The notes beneath the pieces are model-generated. The model saw only the letters and a program-made list of their open reading frames with translations, was not told where the DNA came from and ran no database searches. Of a stretch of DNA of 64,000 nt, positions 52,118 to 63,787 are shown one piece after another (position 1 is the stretch's first letter; each line of letters begins with the position of its first letter). Origin of the DNA: Albugo candida (lineage: Eukaryota; Oomycota; Peronosporomycetes; Albuginales; Albuginaceae); the NCBI GenBank assembly GCA_905220665.1, contig CAJNAR010000150.1:124001-188000 (forward strand), given 5' to 3'. The position numbers were made by a program, and so were the translations under genes.

Positions 52118-53830
52118 ATGCCAGCAGGTATTATAAAGCATGCTGATTACGATATACTTTATCGGCAAATTGAACAGTGTTCTACACGGATTGAATGTCT
52201 CAGAAAAGACTATGAGGAAGCTCTTGACTCCCTTGAAACTGCTATGCAAGTTTTGATCAAGAAGACCAGAAAGAAAGAATGGAGTGTTCCTAAAGCTCGT
52301 AAAGACATGATAATTCAGTGGTTTCAACTGTTTTTGCACGTATCAGATTTACGCATTGAGATTCGTCGCGGCGAGGTTCGACATAAAACCACGCGTGACT
52401 TGAAACAATTCTCTTGCCAGCACAAAACCGGTCGATCTGAAGCTTCTCATTCGGGTCTCAGCATTGACGATGTGAATGTTCTGTATCAGAAACTAGATCG
52501 ATCTTTAAAGGATCATCGTGTGCGCACTCGCCTGGAATGTCTATTTCTACAAATTGACTTGTTGGATAGAGATCAAATTGGAACTTTGGATTCAAGACTA
52601 AGAGAATGTCTATCTACTTTTGAGTCATGCATAGGCAAATACCACAAAATTGAGATCATACGAAACGATCCCCATGATAAACTTATTGTCTTTGCTGATA
52701 GAAATGGTGCAAGCACAGATGAATACAGTGTCTATAGAACATGTTTTGATCCCTCCAGTTGTTTGTGCCCAGCTTCCGATTTTGAGCCATGGAAAGATTT
52801 CCAATTCACTATTGTCGAAGTTTCTCCTGATAGGACTAACGAAGATGGGCAATTGAATGGCGGGCGCTGCTACAACGCGACAGAAGCGCCACTGAATGTT
52901 GGCCTGAATGAATTAAAAAGGCGTTATGGCTTTGAGATATTAGAAAACACTGCGGAATGCTATCAAATGTGTCGGGCTACGGCTCATGTGGAAACAAAAA
53001 GAGTCGGTATTGATCCATTGTTATCAGCTAATCACCCAGATCAAGCTCTGAGATATTTCCGATCGAGGGTTCAGAGTAGCAACTCACCAGAATGCGAACA
53101 TTTCCAATTTATCCTTAGCAACATGCAGGACAATTCTTTGCACATTCATCTAGGAGGATATTATTTGAAGAGCATGGCCGAAACAATCGATATTTTTTTG
53201 GATACGGTTGAGCATTTTGACATTCGCATCACTGGCATAGACGTGTCTAATACTATTCTTGATAATGCATCTACGAGAAGTATATGTCGTATGTGTAAAA
53301 TGAGAGCTTCTCGTCATCACAGCCTCACATTGAAGATGCGTGGATTGACCCTTGACTCTTTTGACAACCTCCTGTGTCTTTTAGATGCAATATCTATGGC
53401 TTCGTCTGGACAGTGGCTCAAGATCCATCAGCTGGATTTGTCCTACAACAATTTCATTTTTAGTAATAGAATGTCCTCACTAAATTGGTTGCAACAGCTT
53501 CCTAGGCAATTTCCGGCCTTGGAAGAACTTATTCTGGTGTCTTGCTTTCCAGCTCCATTATGGGCAATTCAGCATCAAAATGAAGAGGAAGTCTTTGTAG
53601 CGCTTTTGACTTGCCGACAATTTCCTCGACTTGTAAAAATCGATTATAGCTGCAATTGGGTGTCATCTGCCATACTGCACATATTTTTTACACTTTGTGA
53701 ATTACGACAATTGACGCTGGATAATCTCAAATTTGGCTCTAGTTCCCTTACCTCAGAGGAAATTCTACAGCGTCATGAATTCGCATCAGATAGGCAGAGC
53801 GTCCCGGATATGGCGAGCTGGATACTCTGA
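52118..53830 (+). CDS. LRR-containing protein of unknown function
   Basis: This single-exon ORF starts at ATG 52118 and encodes 570 aa. The N-terminal 250 residues are helical and charged, with a possible coiled coil at about 15-60 (RQIEQCSTRIECLRKDYEEALDS is split here by charged heptads). From about residue 345 there are irregular leucine-rich repeats (FDIRITGIDVSNTIL, LTLKMRGLTLDSF, IHQLDLSYNNF, LEELILVSC, LVKIDYSCNWVS, LRQLTLDNL). There is no signal peptide or membrane span, so it is probably cytosolic or nuclear. I do not recognise the family. The size and uninterrupted frame make a real gene very likely. Confidence 0.7.
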   Translation: MPAGIIKHADYDILYRQIEQCSTRIECLRKDYEEALDSLETAMQVLIKKTRKKEWSVPKARKDMIIQWFQLFLHVSDLRIEIRRGEVRHKTTRDLKQFSCQHKTGRSEASHSGLSIDDVNVLYQKLDRSLKDHRVRTRLECLFLQIDLLDRDQIGTLDSRLRECLSTFESCIGKYHKIEIIRNDPHDKLIVFADRNGASTDEYSVYRTCFDPSSCLCPASDFEPWKDFQFTIVEVSPDRTNEDGQLNGGRCYNATEAPLNVGLNELKRRYGFEILENTAECYQMCRATAHVETKRVGIDPLLSANHPDQALRYFRSRVQSSNSPECEHFQFILSNMQDNSLHIHLGGYYLKSMAETIDIFLDTVEHFDIRITGIDVSNTILDNASTRSICRMCKMRASRHHSLTLKMRGLTLDSFDNLLCLLDAISMASSGQWLKIHQLDLSYNNFIFSNRMSSLNWLQQLPRQFPALEELILVSCFPAPLWAIQHQNEEEVFVALLTCRQFPRLVKIDYSCNWVSSAILHIFFTLCELRQLTLDNLKFGSSSLTSEEILQRHEFASDRQSVPDMASWIL

Positions 53831-54180
53831 AACTCTTTGGCATAAGCAAAGGTCTTAGAGCATAAAAAGAGAAGTTTTTCTTCGGAAGTATTGGGATGCT
53901 GCGATTCGTTTATTTGGTGATCCTCAGATTGTGATTGAAATTTTCGACCAGAATAAAACTTGAAGAGCAATTCTCAGCACTATCGCTCGCACAGAATTTC
54001 ACTTCGATAGCTTGCTCATAGAAGTTGAGCTCGTAGAGACAAGCCTAATTTAATTGCTGCATATAGGAAGCCCTTCTTCTCCGATAAGTCGAACCGTAAA
54101 GTAGGACATACTGTGACAAGGGTACAAATGCTTCGAAAAATCGATAAATTAGCGGTGGTAAAAAACAATTTTCGTCCAAC

Positions 54181-56394
54181 ATGAGCAAAATAAGTCTAGT
54201 TGCCACAGCTGGAATCGGTGCTGTAACGGTAGCATCGCTTCTTCTGGTGAGAAGAAGAGCCTTCCTGTATTCGACGAAAAATCGATTGGTCACGGCACCG
54301 AAATTGAAAAAGCGTTCTCATATGGTTCCATTCGGCAAAATCTGTGGGCAAAACCGCGGTCCAAACCCAATGGATCCCCCGATCTATCTAGAGGATCCTT
54401 ACCATTACGTAAGGGACGAGTCAAGGTGTAATAAGGAAATCCTCGACCATTTACGTGCAGAGAATGCGTATACGGAATCAAAATTGCAGCATTTGAAACC
54501 TTTGCAAACGAAAATCTATGAAGAAATCCTGTCGCATGTGCAAGAAACTGACGAGGATTACCCATACCCTCATGGTCCATATTTGTACTACTACAGAACG
54601 GTTAAAGGTAGTTCCTACTCAATTTATTGTCGCAAACCAAGATCAGGATCTGGCCAAGAAGAGATATTACTTGATCAGAATGAACTTGCACGAGGCAAAG
54701 AGTATACGGTGGTAAGAAATATAAAAATCAGTCCGGATCACAAATTTCTGGCTTATCTCGTCGACTTCACGGGCAATGAAGTATACACTGGTCAGATCAA
54801 AGACTTGTCTACCGGCCAACTTCTTCCAGATCGGCTTGAGAAGATAGATTCACTTAGCTGGGGAACGACATCGTCAGTCCTTTTCTACTCAACCACAGAT
54901 GAGACACTCCGTAGTGACAAGGTCTGGCGATACAATATCGGTCAAATGGAAGCCGGGAAGCAAAACATATATAGTGATGACGATGCGCTATACACCGTTT
55001 CATTTTGCAAATCAAGAAGTTCAAAGTATCTGTTCATAGAGTCTGTGAGCAAAGAAACGTCTGAATGCTCAATCCTCTCGCTAGAACAAGCTGATGGAAA
55101 GCCTCAGGTGGTCGAGAAACGAAAGGAAGGACTTATGTACACCGTCACCCATCAAGATCAGTACTTGTACATTGTTACCAACAAGGATCAAGCAACAAAC
55201 TACAAACTGATGCGCACATCAGTTTCACAGCTGTCGCAGGACCACTGGCAAGATGTTTTTCCGTACGATGAAAATGTGAAGCTTGAATATGTCGATTCAT
55301 TCAAAAACTTCTTCGTTCTATGTGGTCGTCAGCACGGTTTGACTCAGCTTTGGATTGTGAAGCATGAGTTGGATCTTGCATCTCACGGAACAAAGTATAA
55401 ACGACAACGCATCACATTTACCGAACCTATCTATACTGTCTCAAGTAGCGTTAATCGGGAATATGATGCAGCCAAATACCGCTTCACATATTCCTCGATG
55501 ACAACACCTGAAACCACGTACGATTACGATGTGGAAAGTAACGAGCACATGCTTTTGAAAGAGCGTTTCGTACCAAATTATGATCGCTCATTATACAAAT
55601 CGGAGCGTATCATCGCAAAGGCAAGTGATGGAGTCGAAGTGCCTATATCAGTGTTATACCGCAAAGATATGCGTACTGGTGATCGCCAACCATTGCATCT
55701 GTACGGATACGGGTCTTATGAAATTTCTATAGACCCTGAATTCTCCGCATCCCTTCTACCTTTATTGGATCGTGGAATCATATACGCTATTGCGCATGTT
55801 CGCGGTGGTGGTGAAATGGGCCGTTCTTGGTATAATGATGGCAAGTTTCTTCACAAGCGCAATACGTTTACCGATTTCATAACATGTGCTGAAACTCTGG
55901 TCAAAATTGGGATGACGAGTAGCAGCAAGATGTCTTGCGAAGGAAGAAGCGCAGGAGGCTTGCTCATTGGTGCGGTTCTTAACATGCGACCTGATATCTT
56001 CACGGCTGCATTAGCTGGGGTTCCCTTCGTCGATGTCATGAACACAATGAGTGATCCAACAATTCCGCTTACCGTTCAAGAATGGCAAGAATGGGGTAAT
56101 CCGAATGAGACCAAATATTTCGACTACATGCGGAGTTACTCCCCATACGACAATATCAAAGCGCAAGCGTATCCGAATATCATAATTACAAGCGGCCTCT
56201 ACGATCCCCGCGTCATGTACTGGGAGCCAACAAAGTATGTGACAAAGCTTCGTGCACTCAAAAGTGACCACAATGAAGTCTTCTTAAAGATGGATCTGGA
56301 ATCGGGTCACTTTAGTGCCAGTGATCGATACCGAGCCATCAAGGAACGAGCTTTTGAGTATGCGTTCATACTCGAACAGCTAAAATGCGTTTAA
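54181..56394 (+). CDS. Oligopeptidase B-like serine peptidase (S9A), membrane-anchored
   Basis: This single-exon ORF encodes 737 aa. Residues 5-30 form a hydrophobic anchor ending in Arg residues (VASLLLVRRRAF), so the protein may be membrane-tethered or organelle-targeted; most oligopeptidases B are soluble. The sequence PIYLEDPYHYVRDE opens the mature part, a seven-bladed propeller follows (about 80-460), and the alpha/beta-hydrolase domain ends the protein. The catalytic triad is S590 (CEGRSAGG), D675 (GLYDPRV) and H710 (ESGHFS). YGSYEI and HVRGGGEMGRSW are family blocks. The enzyme cleaves short peptides after Arg or Lys. Length and motifs are typical. Confidence 0.9.
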   Translation: MSKISLVATAGIGAVTVASLLLVRRRAFLYSTKNRLVTAPKLKKRSHMVPFGKICGQNRGPNPMDPPIYLEDPYHYVRDESRCNKEILDHLRAENAYTESKLQHLKPLQTKIYEEILSHVQETDEDYPYPHGPYLYYYRTVKGSSYSIYCRKPRSGSGQEEILLDQNELARGKEYTVVRNIKISPDHKFLAYLVDFTGNEVYTGQIKDLSTGQLLPDRLEKIDSLSWGTTSSVLFYSTTDETLRSDKVWRYNIGQMEAGKQNIYSDDDALYTVSFCKSRSSKYLFIESVSKETSECSILSLEQADGKPQVVEKRKEGLMYTVTHQDQYLYIVTNKDQATNYKLMRTSVSQLSQDHWQDVFPYDENVKLEYVDSFKNFFVLCGRQHGLTQLWIVKHELDLASHGTKYKRQRITFTEPIYTVSSSVNREYDAAKYRFTYSSMTTPETTYDYDVESNEHMLLKERFVPNYDRSLYKSERIIAKASDGVEVPISVLYRKDMRTGDRQPLHLYGYGSYEISIDPEFSASLLPLLDRGIIYAIAHVRGGGEMGRSWYNDGKFLHKRNTFTDFITCAETLVKIGMTSSSKMSCEGRSAGGLLIGAVLNMRPDIFTAALAGVPFVDVMNTMSDPTIPLTVQEWQEWGNPNETKYFDYMRSYSPYDNIKAQAYPNIIITSGLYDPRVMYWEPTKYVTKLRALKSDHNEVFLKMDLESGHFSASDRYRAIKERAFEYAFILEQLKCV

Positions 56395-57547
56395 TTGGAA
56401 AGAAAAGGTAAAGAATTACACTAATAATTCTTTTAGCAGCTTAATTGCATCAATTCACATTCAATTCAGTGCATACTGCTTATGTCTTGAAATGTCGTGT
56501 CGCCTGAATGACTCATTTGTATAGATTCACCTCGATCCCGGGGCATCCGTGTAAGATGATTGTAAATTTTGCTTAAGTTCGACCAGATTATGAATGTCAA
56601 AAGTGCGAATTTGCATCAAAGAGCATGTCGAGAAAAAGTTACCTAATGACGATAGATGCAAGGTTAGGCGTTGGATCTCCCACTCGAATGCAACCCATAT
56701 GAATGCTGTATTTGAATTCGATGAGCGAACAAGGTCAAACGATATCAATACAAGTATCGTAGCGAGCATTCGAGTGGAAGATGCGAAGCCTAACTCGGCA
56801 GTATTTATCCGTTTAACTTAACGTGGTTTCATTACAAAGGCGAGGTTTGTCGACGTACTCGAGTAATTTATGATGCCGTGGCTTCCGATACGATAATTAG
56901 ATTTTAGCTTCATAAAGCCTCTTCTGCGTAGAACTCTCAGTCATGCCGAGTTCGACTTCTGGATTTCATTTTTTCATTACAGGGCAAAGCAGGATTATGT
57001 GGTAGAGATTGAGCGATACAATCGAATCGGCACTGCTTTGTAGCAAGTTCTTCAGCCATTTCGAGCTTCAGTTTCTTTGACAGCGCGCAAAAAGCTGTAT
57101 GAAAAAAACAGTCCGCATCTCTCTTCTGCCCCAACCTCTCACGTGATCTAAAAGCTCTACAGATAAGCAAGAATTTTCATTCTCGTGTTATCGAGAGACA
57201 AGTACACATGTTGCATGTGCTTGGCCATCCGCACGTGTTAAGTATGTAGTAATTCAACTACTGGAGCAAGACATGCGGAAGCAAAATGTGGCGGTGCACG
57301 ATTAGAAGGTCATTTCGTGGTAGCTTTTTCCAAAGTGGAGATTTGAGTTGGCTCAAACGTAATTTAGCATAATGAAAGGGAAACTGATAAAGTCTTCTTT
57401 GATACTTTGCAGTATTTTTCGAGTGGAAGATGAGAAGTCTTGATTCGGAAATATTGACAAGAAAGCCAGTAATGAAGAATTCGACTGCATATCACGAGAC
57501 CACATCGGCGTAAAATTACTTTTATCGTTTCCTGACACCCAGACAAG
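56395..57547. other. Intergenic between convergent genes, with one small ORF
   Basis: Apart from the 75-codon ORF at 56594-56821, no gene is visible. Both neighbouring genes end here, so it contains their 3' UTRs. Confidence 0.35.
56594..56821 (+). CDS. Possible small hypothetical protein
   Basis: This ATG-started ORF of 75 codons is hydrophilic with no signal peptide and no motif. It could be a chance ORF in 3' untranslated sequence. Confidence 0.2.
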   Translation: MSKVRICIKEHVEKKLPNDDRCKVRRWISHSNATHMNAVFEFDERTRSNDINTSIVASIRVEDAKPNSAVFIRLT

Positions 57548-58894
57548 TTACTTAGATCTCTGCAGTGCATTTCCAGTATCAGCTTTACGAGATGGTCGTG
57601 TTCTGTTTGAATTTTGAGCACCATTCCGTATTGACTGCGTGAATAACCCTAGCTCACCTTTAAATGCATCTCGCTCTAGTGGTTGACTCTCCCATAATAA
57701 TTCAGTGCACATCTTTACTGCCAGTGATATGTTAAACCGATTCAAGTAAAAATACTGTAGAGCAATGTCATCAGTTACTGGAGAACATGATTCACTCTTT
57801 AACACTTTTCGTATCTCGCCTCTGGAGGTGCAGAGTTCAATTGTTGCTTGATGCGCATAATACCTGAGTACCAAACATCGCACGTGACCCATACTTGTGG
57901 GGCCTTTATGAAAAATTTTGACAATGTTACCAATAGAAAAGCGGATGAGATCAACAAGTCCGCGGTAGTGTAGCAGATTTCCTGCATGCAGGGTGAGTAC
58001 ATTGGGACACCACACTTGGATTAGGCTATGTTCCATAGCGGAAGAAGCCTGCTTGGCTGAAGACGATAAACACTTTTCGCCATTTTTTGGAAGCAAACAG
58101 GTTTTTGAGTGCGGTGTAGAATTGTCGTCTTTCTTTCCGACCAAGTCAGGAATTGATGCTTGATACTCTTCACCTGTGCGTGTGTAAACTTCTTCTAAAT
58201 CTGGAAGACCTTGTATGGGCTCGAGAGCATTTTTATTTGTTGCTCGATTTGGGTAGTACATATATCGGCATACAAAGTACGTTTTTCCTTTCTCCCGAAA
58301 TCCTCTATCAATTTCACTTTTGATTGTTTCATACTCGGCGGGAGAGACTATGTAACAAGACCCAATGACTGCGTCAAGACAGTTTTTATCTTTGTGAGGG
58401 GACAGAAATACTTCATTTTCTAATATGCCTCCTTCGATAGTCTCGCGTACTTCTTTTTTAATGTCCTTCGGCTTATAATACCACTGTGCAAGAAATGACC
58501 CTGGCTTCCGCCTATCGGATGGTAGTTTGACGGAATTTACTAGCGCTACGTAGTGCTCATTTGGTATTCCTGAATCCAACAAAACGCAATCTCCAGTTTT
58601 CAAATCCACGTATTGCCAAACCTCCCCTTGGTCGCTTGTGGAATCATTTGCGCTATCCCGACTACTACTTCTTCGATTTGCTTGACTCTTTTCACCCTTC
58701 CATCCTCCCTCTCTTCCTTGAGATGATGATCTAATTGGAGAAGGGGGTAAGAAAGAATGTGTGCTCTTTTTTTCCGAAGATGCGGATTTTGCACACATTT
58801 GATTAGAAGTAGGTTCGGTGCTCTCTATTCCACTTTTTGTTCTTCGCCTTCTCTCAAAATTTACAGCTGCGGTCCTACGATCTTCTTGTGGCAT
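57548..58894 (-). CDS. BAH-domain chromatin protein
   Basis: The single-exon ORF from ATG 58894 gives 448 aa. Residues 1-110 are basic and Ser-rich, likely disordered. A BAH domain spans about 115-255 (GDCVLLDSG, VALVNSVKLP, WYYKPKDI, ENEVFLSPHKD, DAVIGSCYIVSPAEY, FVCRYMYYP). A later region (about 310-420) has a helix DIALQYFYLNRFNISLAVKMC that resembles ELM2/SANT-adjacent helices in BAH-ELM2 proteins, but this is weak. BAH proteins read histones or scaffold chromatin complexes in the nucleus. The start was chosen as the first ATG; an upstream in-frame GTG region is not conserved-looking. Confidence 0.78.
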   Translation of the reverse strand: MPQEDRRTAAVNFERRRRTKSGIESTEPTSNQMCAKSASSEKKSTHSFLPPSPIRSSSQGREGGWKGEKSQANRRSSSRDSANDSTSDQGEVWQYVDLKTGDCVLLDSGIPNEHYVALVNSVKLPSDRRKPGSFLAQWYYKPKDIKKEVRETIEGGILENEVFLSPHKDKNCLDAVIGSCYIVSPAEYETIKSEIDRGFREKGKTYFVCRYMYYPNRATNKNALEPIQGLPDLEEVYTRTGEEYQASIPDLVGKKDDNSTPHSKTCLLPKNGEKCLSSSAKQASSAMEHSLIQVWCPNVLTLHAGNLLHYRGLVDLIRFSIGNIVKIFHKGPTSMGHVRCLVLRYYAHQATIELCTSRGEIRKVLKSESCSPVTDDIALQYFYLNRFNISLAVKMCTELLWESQPLERDAFKGELGLFTQSIRNGAQNSNRTRPSRKADTGNALQRSK

Positions 58895-61800
58895 TGGTAT
58901 CCGCACAGAACTGTGAATAACGGAAAGCAAGGGATGGTGTTGACACCTGTTTTCTTTTTCAAGAATGAGGAACACTAAAACGAATCGTCGGGCAGGGTTA
59001 TAATAATTATGGCCAATCTGTGTAGGGCTAACACTGTGAAACCCTAATGCTCGAAAGAAGCGATCTAATTACGAGTGGCTGAAAATAGCTATTCCTTCAC
59101 TGGATTATTTCTCCTCACCAGAATGTAAAGTCTTCGTTGTCGATTCTTTCTTATTAATAAATCCATGATAAGTATTTTGCGACACGCAAGGAAAAAAGTG
59201 CATCTAGAATTGAGAGGAGCAGATATCTTTGAAATCTAGTCGCTATATTTGTCTTCAAGGTAAAAACTAGGCGTTCGCACTGCTTACATCAGATCTGCCC
59301 ATTTTTCCCGGTAGTCTGGTCTGTGTGAGTACGTAGAATCCAATACGACTTGCTACAGATATAGCGACATCAATATGTGTTGAGTTTTCTTGATTGAATT
59401 TCCATCAAGACATGATGTTATTGCTCATCATGCTTGTATTGTAACTGAATGCCCGCATTCATATCTCGTTTACATCAAGCCAAATTTGGCTGATTGTATG
59501 CTTGATTCATTTTGCAGTAGCTCAAATTTTCCTAATCACAGAAGCTCACATTGATAATAATTCAATACTCCTCACTCAGTTATCTTCTAGGAGGAGAAGA
59601 ACATGCTTTTTACAGCAAGATTATCCACGCCACGAAGAAATCTTAAAAAATCACACTTCATGGGAATTGTTTGCCCATTTACCGTCATATGTAATCTTAA
59701 GATGTGTCGTTGCACTTTCTATCGATACGATGTTGCAGAAGTCTCTCGGGTCGCAAGTATTCTTCCTTGTATGTTGAAGAGCTAAATGAAGCCCATGAGG
59801 CAAGGCGAATCTAAAACTATCGTAATATCGAATGCGTGTCTCTACTCAGCATTTATCCCTTGTGTGTGCTATCAATTTTCTGTTCGACACAGGAATATTG
59901 CATACTACTCAATCTCTATATGGTTCCACACATTGACCAACCAAGGAGACTTCTCTGCATGGGGAAGTCTAAATATGAAGCTCTAGAAGCATTTAGAAGT
60001 CGAAGGTACTCTGCACATCGGGCGGATGACAGAACGACGCTTTTTAGTGAATGGTTGGCTAGTAGGTTGATGTTGTGGATAAGTACGGAAATTAACGCTA
60101 AATTCAGATGCACCCCATAGTCGAAATCTTCTTTCATGTATTCTAGCATGCAAAACGCTCTAGAATATTTTTCTACAATGCAAAAGCTAAGGCCGAAAAC
60201 GTGCAAAAACCGGTTGGTACTCCAGACCTGCCGATTCGCCCTTCCATCTCTCGAAATTCGTACTGTCGTATAGCGGAGCGATTGCTGTATATATAGCACC
60301 TTTTGTGAGGATAACATTCATACATGGCCTTTACAAAATTTCTCAACTCGAACAAATCTGATGGTATTGTGCCTCTTGGAGTGAGCAAGAAATCATGATC
60401 TAGTTGATCGCGTGAGTTAGCCGAAAGTGCCCTGACGTATATGTTGCTTGCGCTAGATCTTATACGCGTCTGTTCAATCTGACAAACACTTATACCATTG
60501 AGGTACACCAAAGCTTCTTAATCGAAAGTTAGGAGTAGTGAAGATTTGCTGGCATTTAGTTTGCACGCTTTCATTTTTACTCAAGATATGCGCTTGATCC
60601 ATAAAGAGTATGAAAAGTTTGCACTCGTGTGCTCTGCTCACACCATCAGTGAAAGATTTATGCAGTTGCTACTTTGTGCTGCATACGGAAATGAATTATG
60701 ATAAAGAGATGGTCGGATCCAGGCGCACAAAAATACGATTAATTCTATGCGCATAGCGTATTCTTTACCGCTGCTATAATCGGACTTATAACGCAGAACA
60801 GATCCGAGATATAATGGCAGGATCATTCGTATCAAATAAAGCATGTCGTTAGCTCCTTGCGTATGCTCTAAAGTACAGAGGCAAAATCTCGACAATAATG
60901 GTTGATCTTTCTCCATATCATTCTATAAAAACGCAGTGCGACACTAATGTACTTCAGTAGCTGGATCTATCAAATCACAATAAGTGGTAGTCTTTGCACA
61001 AACGCATCAGACGCAAGATGTATATCGCCAGTAGTTGACCCCCCCCCTGCGGACTACATTGGATAACAAAGATACATCATCCTTTGTCTCTGCTGATATA
61101 CTTCTCCTCATATGAGCAATAAGGTTGATGGATACCTTCTACTCCATACCGATTCTAAGAAGAGCCAAGTACGATAACACAGTTTCTAGCGGAATTTCTG
61201 GCATTCAGTATATGCTCAATGATATCATTCAATAAGGAGTAATAAATTGGCTAAATCGATTAGGGTGACCAGCTCTTTCATTGTCTTATTTTACACATAT
61301 TTGACACACTTCTGTGACAAAATTCGCACCGCTAAGTTGGGCCATTGTAGTTGTATTGAATACGCTAGCTTGTACACTTTGACAGAAGCATTTTCGTTAT
61401 CTTACGAAGCAGGCGCTCTGAAAGATAAAGAAGGTGAAGAAAAAATGCAAAGTAGGGCAAAAGAATGGCCGATTGAAGGAGACTTTTGACTGGCACAATC
61501 ACAACTAATCACGAATACTTTTCTACATTCTTGGTGTCTACATTACTTTTCATCTCACAATTGCTGAAAAATATCTAGGTACGAGTAGAAGCTCTCCTTT
61601 CTCTCACCGCGAAAACAATAGATGACTGATTGAGAACGCGTCTGAGAATGTGAAACCTTGGGATTTTTCGGAAGTGCAATTAACGGTTGCATATCGAACA
61701 TGACGGACGACCTCATTCCTGGTCTACAAAGTTGTTGCACCTGTGGATTATGGGATCAACAATTGTCTGAAGTAACCTTCCTACCTACGCGATACATTTT

Positions 61801-62534
61801 TGAAGAAAAGATCTTCTCACGTGGGATTGAGTCTTCTTATAACGATCAAATTCAAAGTCGGAGCATGTGTGCATCGTTTTAGTGGAGTTGAAATGGAAGG
61901 AACCAGGGGCTTGTACACAGGGTTAGTCGCGTTATACCTCTAGTTCCACTTTGATCTAATGAAGCTACGTATCAGAATTTCAGTAAGCTTTGATGGTACA
62001 TCTCGTTGGAGATATCGATGCTTTATCATCGATCGGCTTTTGCGGGCCCACATCTTTCTGAGGTACTCCATCTCAAGTGATCTCGCTAGACAATGCAATA
62101 ACACTATACGAGAGGAAGAGCGCTATCAATGAAAGCATTGCTGCTCCACCTCATGCTGATTTTATGCTGGGAGGAGGTTGATGTAACCCTCTTAGTAGAG
62201 TCAAACCCAGTGGAGTTTTGTTCAAGTCCATTGCTGAGGCCGTTTTATCACGAGTTCATAATCCTATATCTAAACTAATTTTTCAATGCTACATTGAGAA
62301 CTCGACAATGTTACCCTTCCAATTAATCCTACCGTTGAGAAGCTCAATTAGCATGCCCTCGAGCATATATTTTAAATCATCTAGCTCAGATGTTATAAGT
62401 TTCAAGAAATTATCTTCATGCCATGGTCAATTGCATGCTAGTCTATTGTATTACCTTCGCGTCACATCACGACAAATCGTCGATAGCGTTTCAAGCGAAA
62501 GATCGTCTAGGAACAAACCAGAATAATCAAAAGC
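58895..62534. other. 3.6-kb gene-free stretch
   Basis: Only short ORFs without motifs occur on either strand (the longest, about 112 codons at 60173-60511, lacks an ATG at its start). A C-run lies near 61040. No repeats or transposon ends were recognised. The promoters of the BAH gene and of the V-ATPase gene lie at its two ends. Confidence 0.4.
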
Positions 62535-63459
62535 ATGAACGCTTCGGATGCTGATCGACAAATCAAACAAATGGTGAATTTTATTCTCCAGGAGGCTCGA
62601 GAAAAAGCAAATGAAATACGTATCAAAGTGAGGAAACAATTAAGGGAAGCGCAAGACGCGGATACGGCATACTTATATGTTTAACGTAGACAGAGCATGA
62701 TTTCAACTTGGAAAAACAAATGCTGGTTCATAATGCCAAATTGAAGATTCAGGAAGAGTACACCCGCAAGGAAAAGGAACGCGAGATCAACAAGCGAATG
62801 TATAATTACGTCTATATCGCCACATCTTGTGATGAGCTGAACATAGCTCGCTATATGTGTTTAGTGCCAGATCAGCCGAGATTGGTGCATCCCGCCGAAA
62901 GAAGATGATTGCTCGCGACGAGCTTTTGAAGGTTTGTTGCATAAGAGATTGCAGGGTATAACGTGAACTTAGCCGCTAATTTTTGACTTATCAGACTCTT
63001 ATCAATGATGGCGAAAATATTTTACGTGGTGTTCGTAGTGATGAGAGCAAATATAAGTCTATACTGCGAGATTTAATCGTCCAGGTAAGAAAATTTTATT
63101 CTCCGCAATAAAGTTGTTCCTTGAGCAGCCATACACTGTAGGGCCTCATCAAATTGTACGAACCAGAGGTTGTGCTGGCCGTACGAGCGAAAGACGTCCA
63201 GCCTGCCGAGCAAGTTCTCAAAGAAGCAATTGAAAAGTATATTTCAATCATGCGCGAAGAAGCAAATTTGGACGTAAGTAAAGTCAAAGTCACTCTTAAC
63301 AAAGTTGACGACGGAATGGTATCGGAGGACCGACCTGGTGGTGTCATCTTGTACGCAAAGCAAGGAAAGATTGTTTGCGACAACACGCTAAACACTCGCC
63401 TTGATCAGGTTTACTACGACCTTAAACCAACTATTCGGAAAATGCTTTTTCCCAACTAG
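62535..63459 (+). CDS. V-type H+-ATPase subunit E
   Basis: Exons 62535-62627, 62690-62799, 62865-62931, 62995-63084 and 63142-63459 encode 225 aa, the usual length (about 226). Introns are 62, 65, 63 and 57 nt. The start MNASDADRQIKQMVNFILQEA is the conserved N-terminus, TEHDFNLEKQMLVHNAKLKI and KEREINKR continue the long helix, EIGASRRKKMIARDELLK follows, and the C-terminal globular part has GLIKLYEPEVVLAVR and RPGGVILYAKQGKI. Subunit E forms, with G, the peripheral stalk that couples V1 and V0 in vacuolar and endosomal acidification. Exon borders were set by matching known E subunits; the third exon's border (I-A-R-S-A-E joins) is the least certain. Confidence 0.9.
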
Positions 63460-63787
63460 ATTTAACGAAACATGCTTTTAAATTTGTAGATTGCCTGCCA
63501 GTAAAAGACTATCCAAAGTGGCGAAAAGGTTGGCCGCTCTTTGTAGAGACAATAAGCAAATTTGACCAATGAAAGTGATGTTATGTCGATATCACCCACT
63601 ATCTAATTCGGAGTGACGTGTAACGACATAGGGCAACCGTTTCACATCCTTCCGCTTAATTTCTCAGTTCGAGTTTCATTCTTTTTATATTTTATCCGAT
63701 TATATCTGGTCTCTTGTGTGGTATAAGCTCGTATTCCATACTTTGTTCGACATAATTGAGTCGTAAAGTTACCACTCACTGCTGGCC
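63460..63787. other. Intergenic
   Basis: The 328 bp between the V-ATPase stop and the next ATG hold no feature that I can support. Confidence 0.4.

Noticed and set aside
60173..60511. 112-codon minus-strand ORF
   Set aside because: It opens at a TTG, the first ATG is about 60 codons in, and no domain or neighbour supports it.
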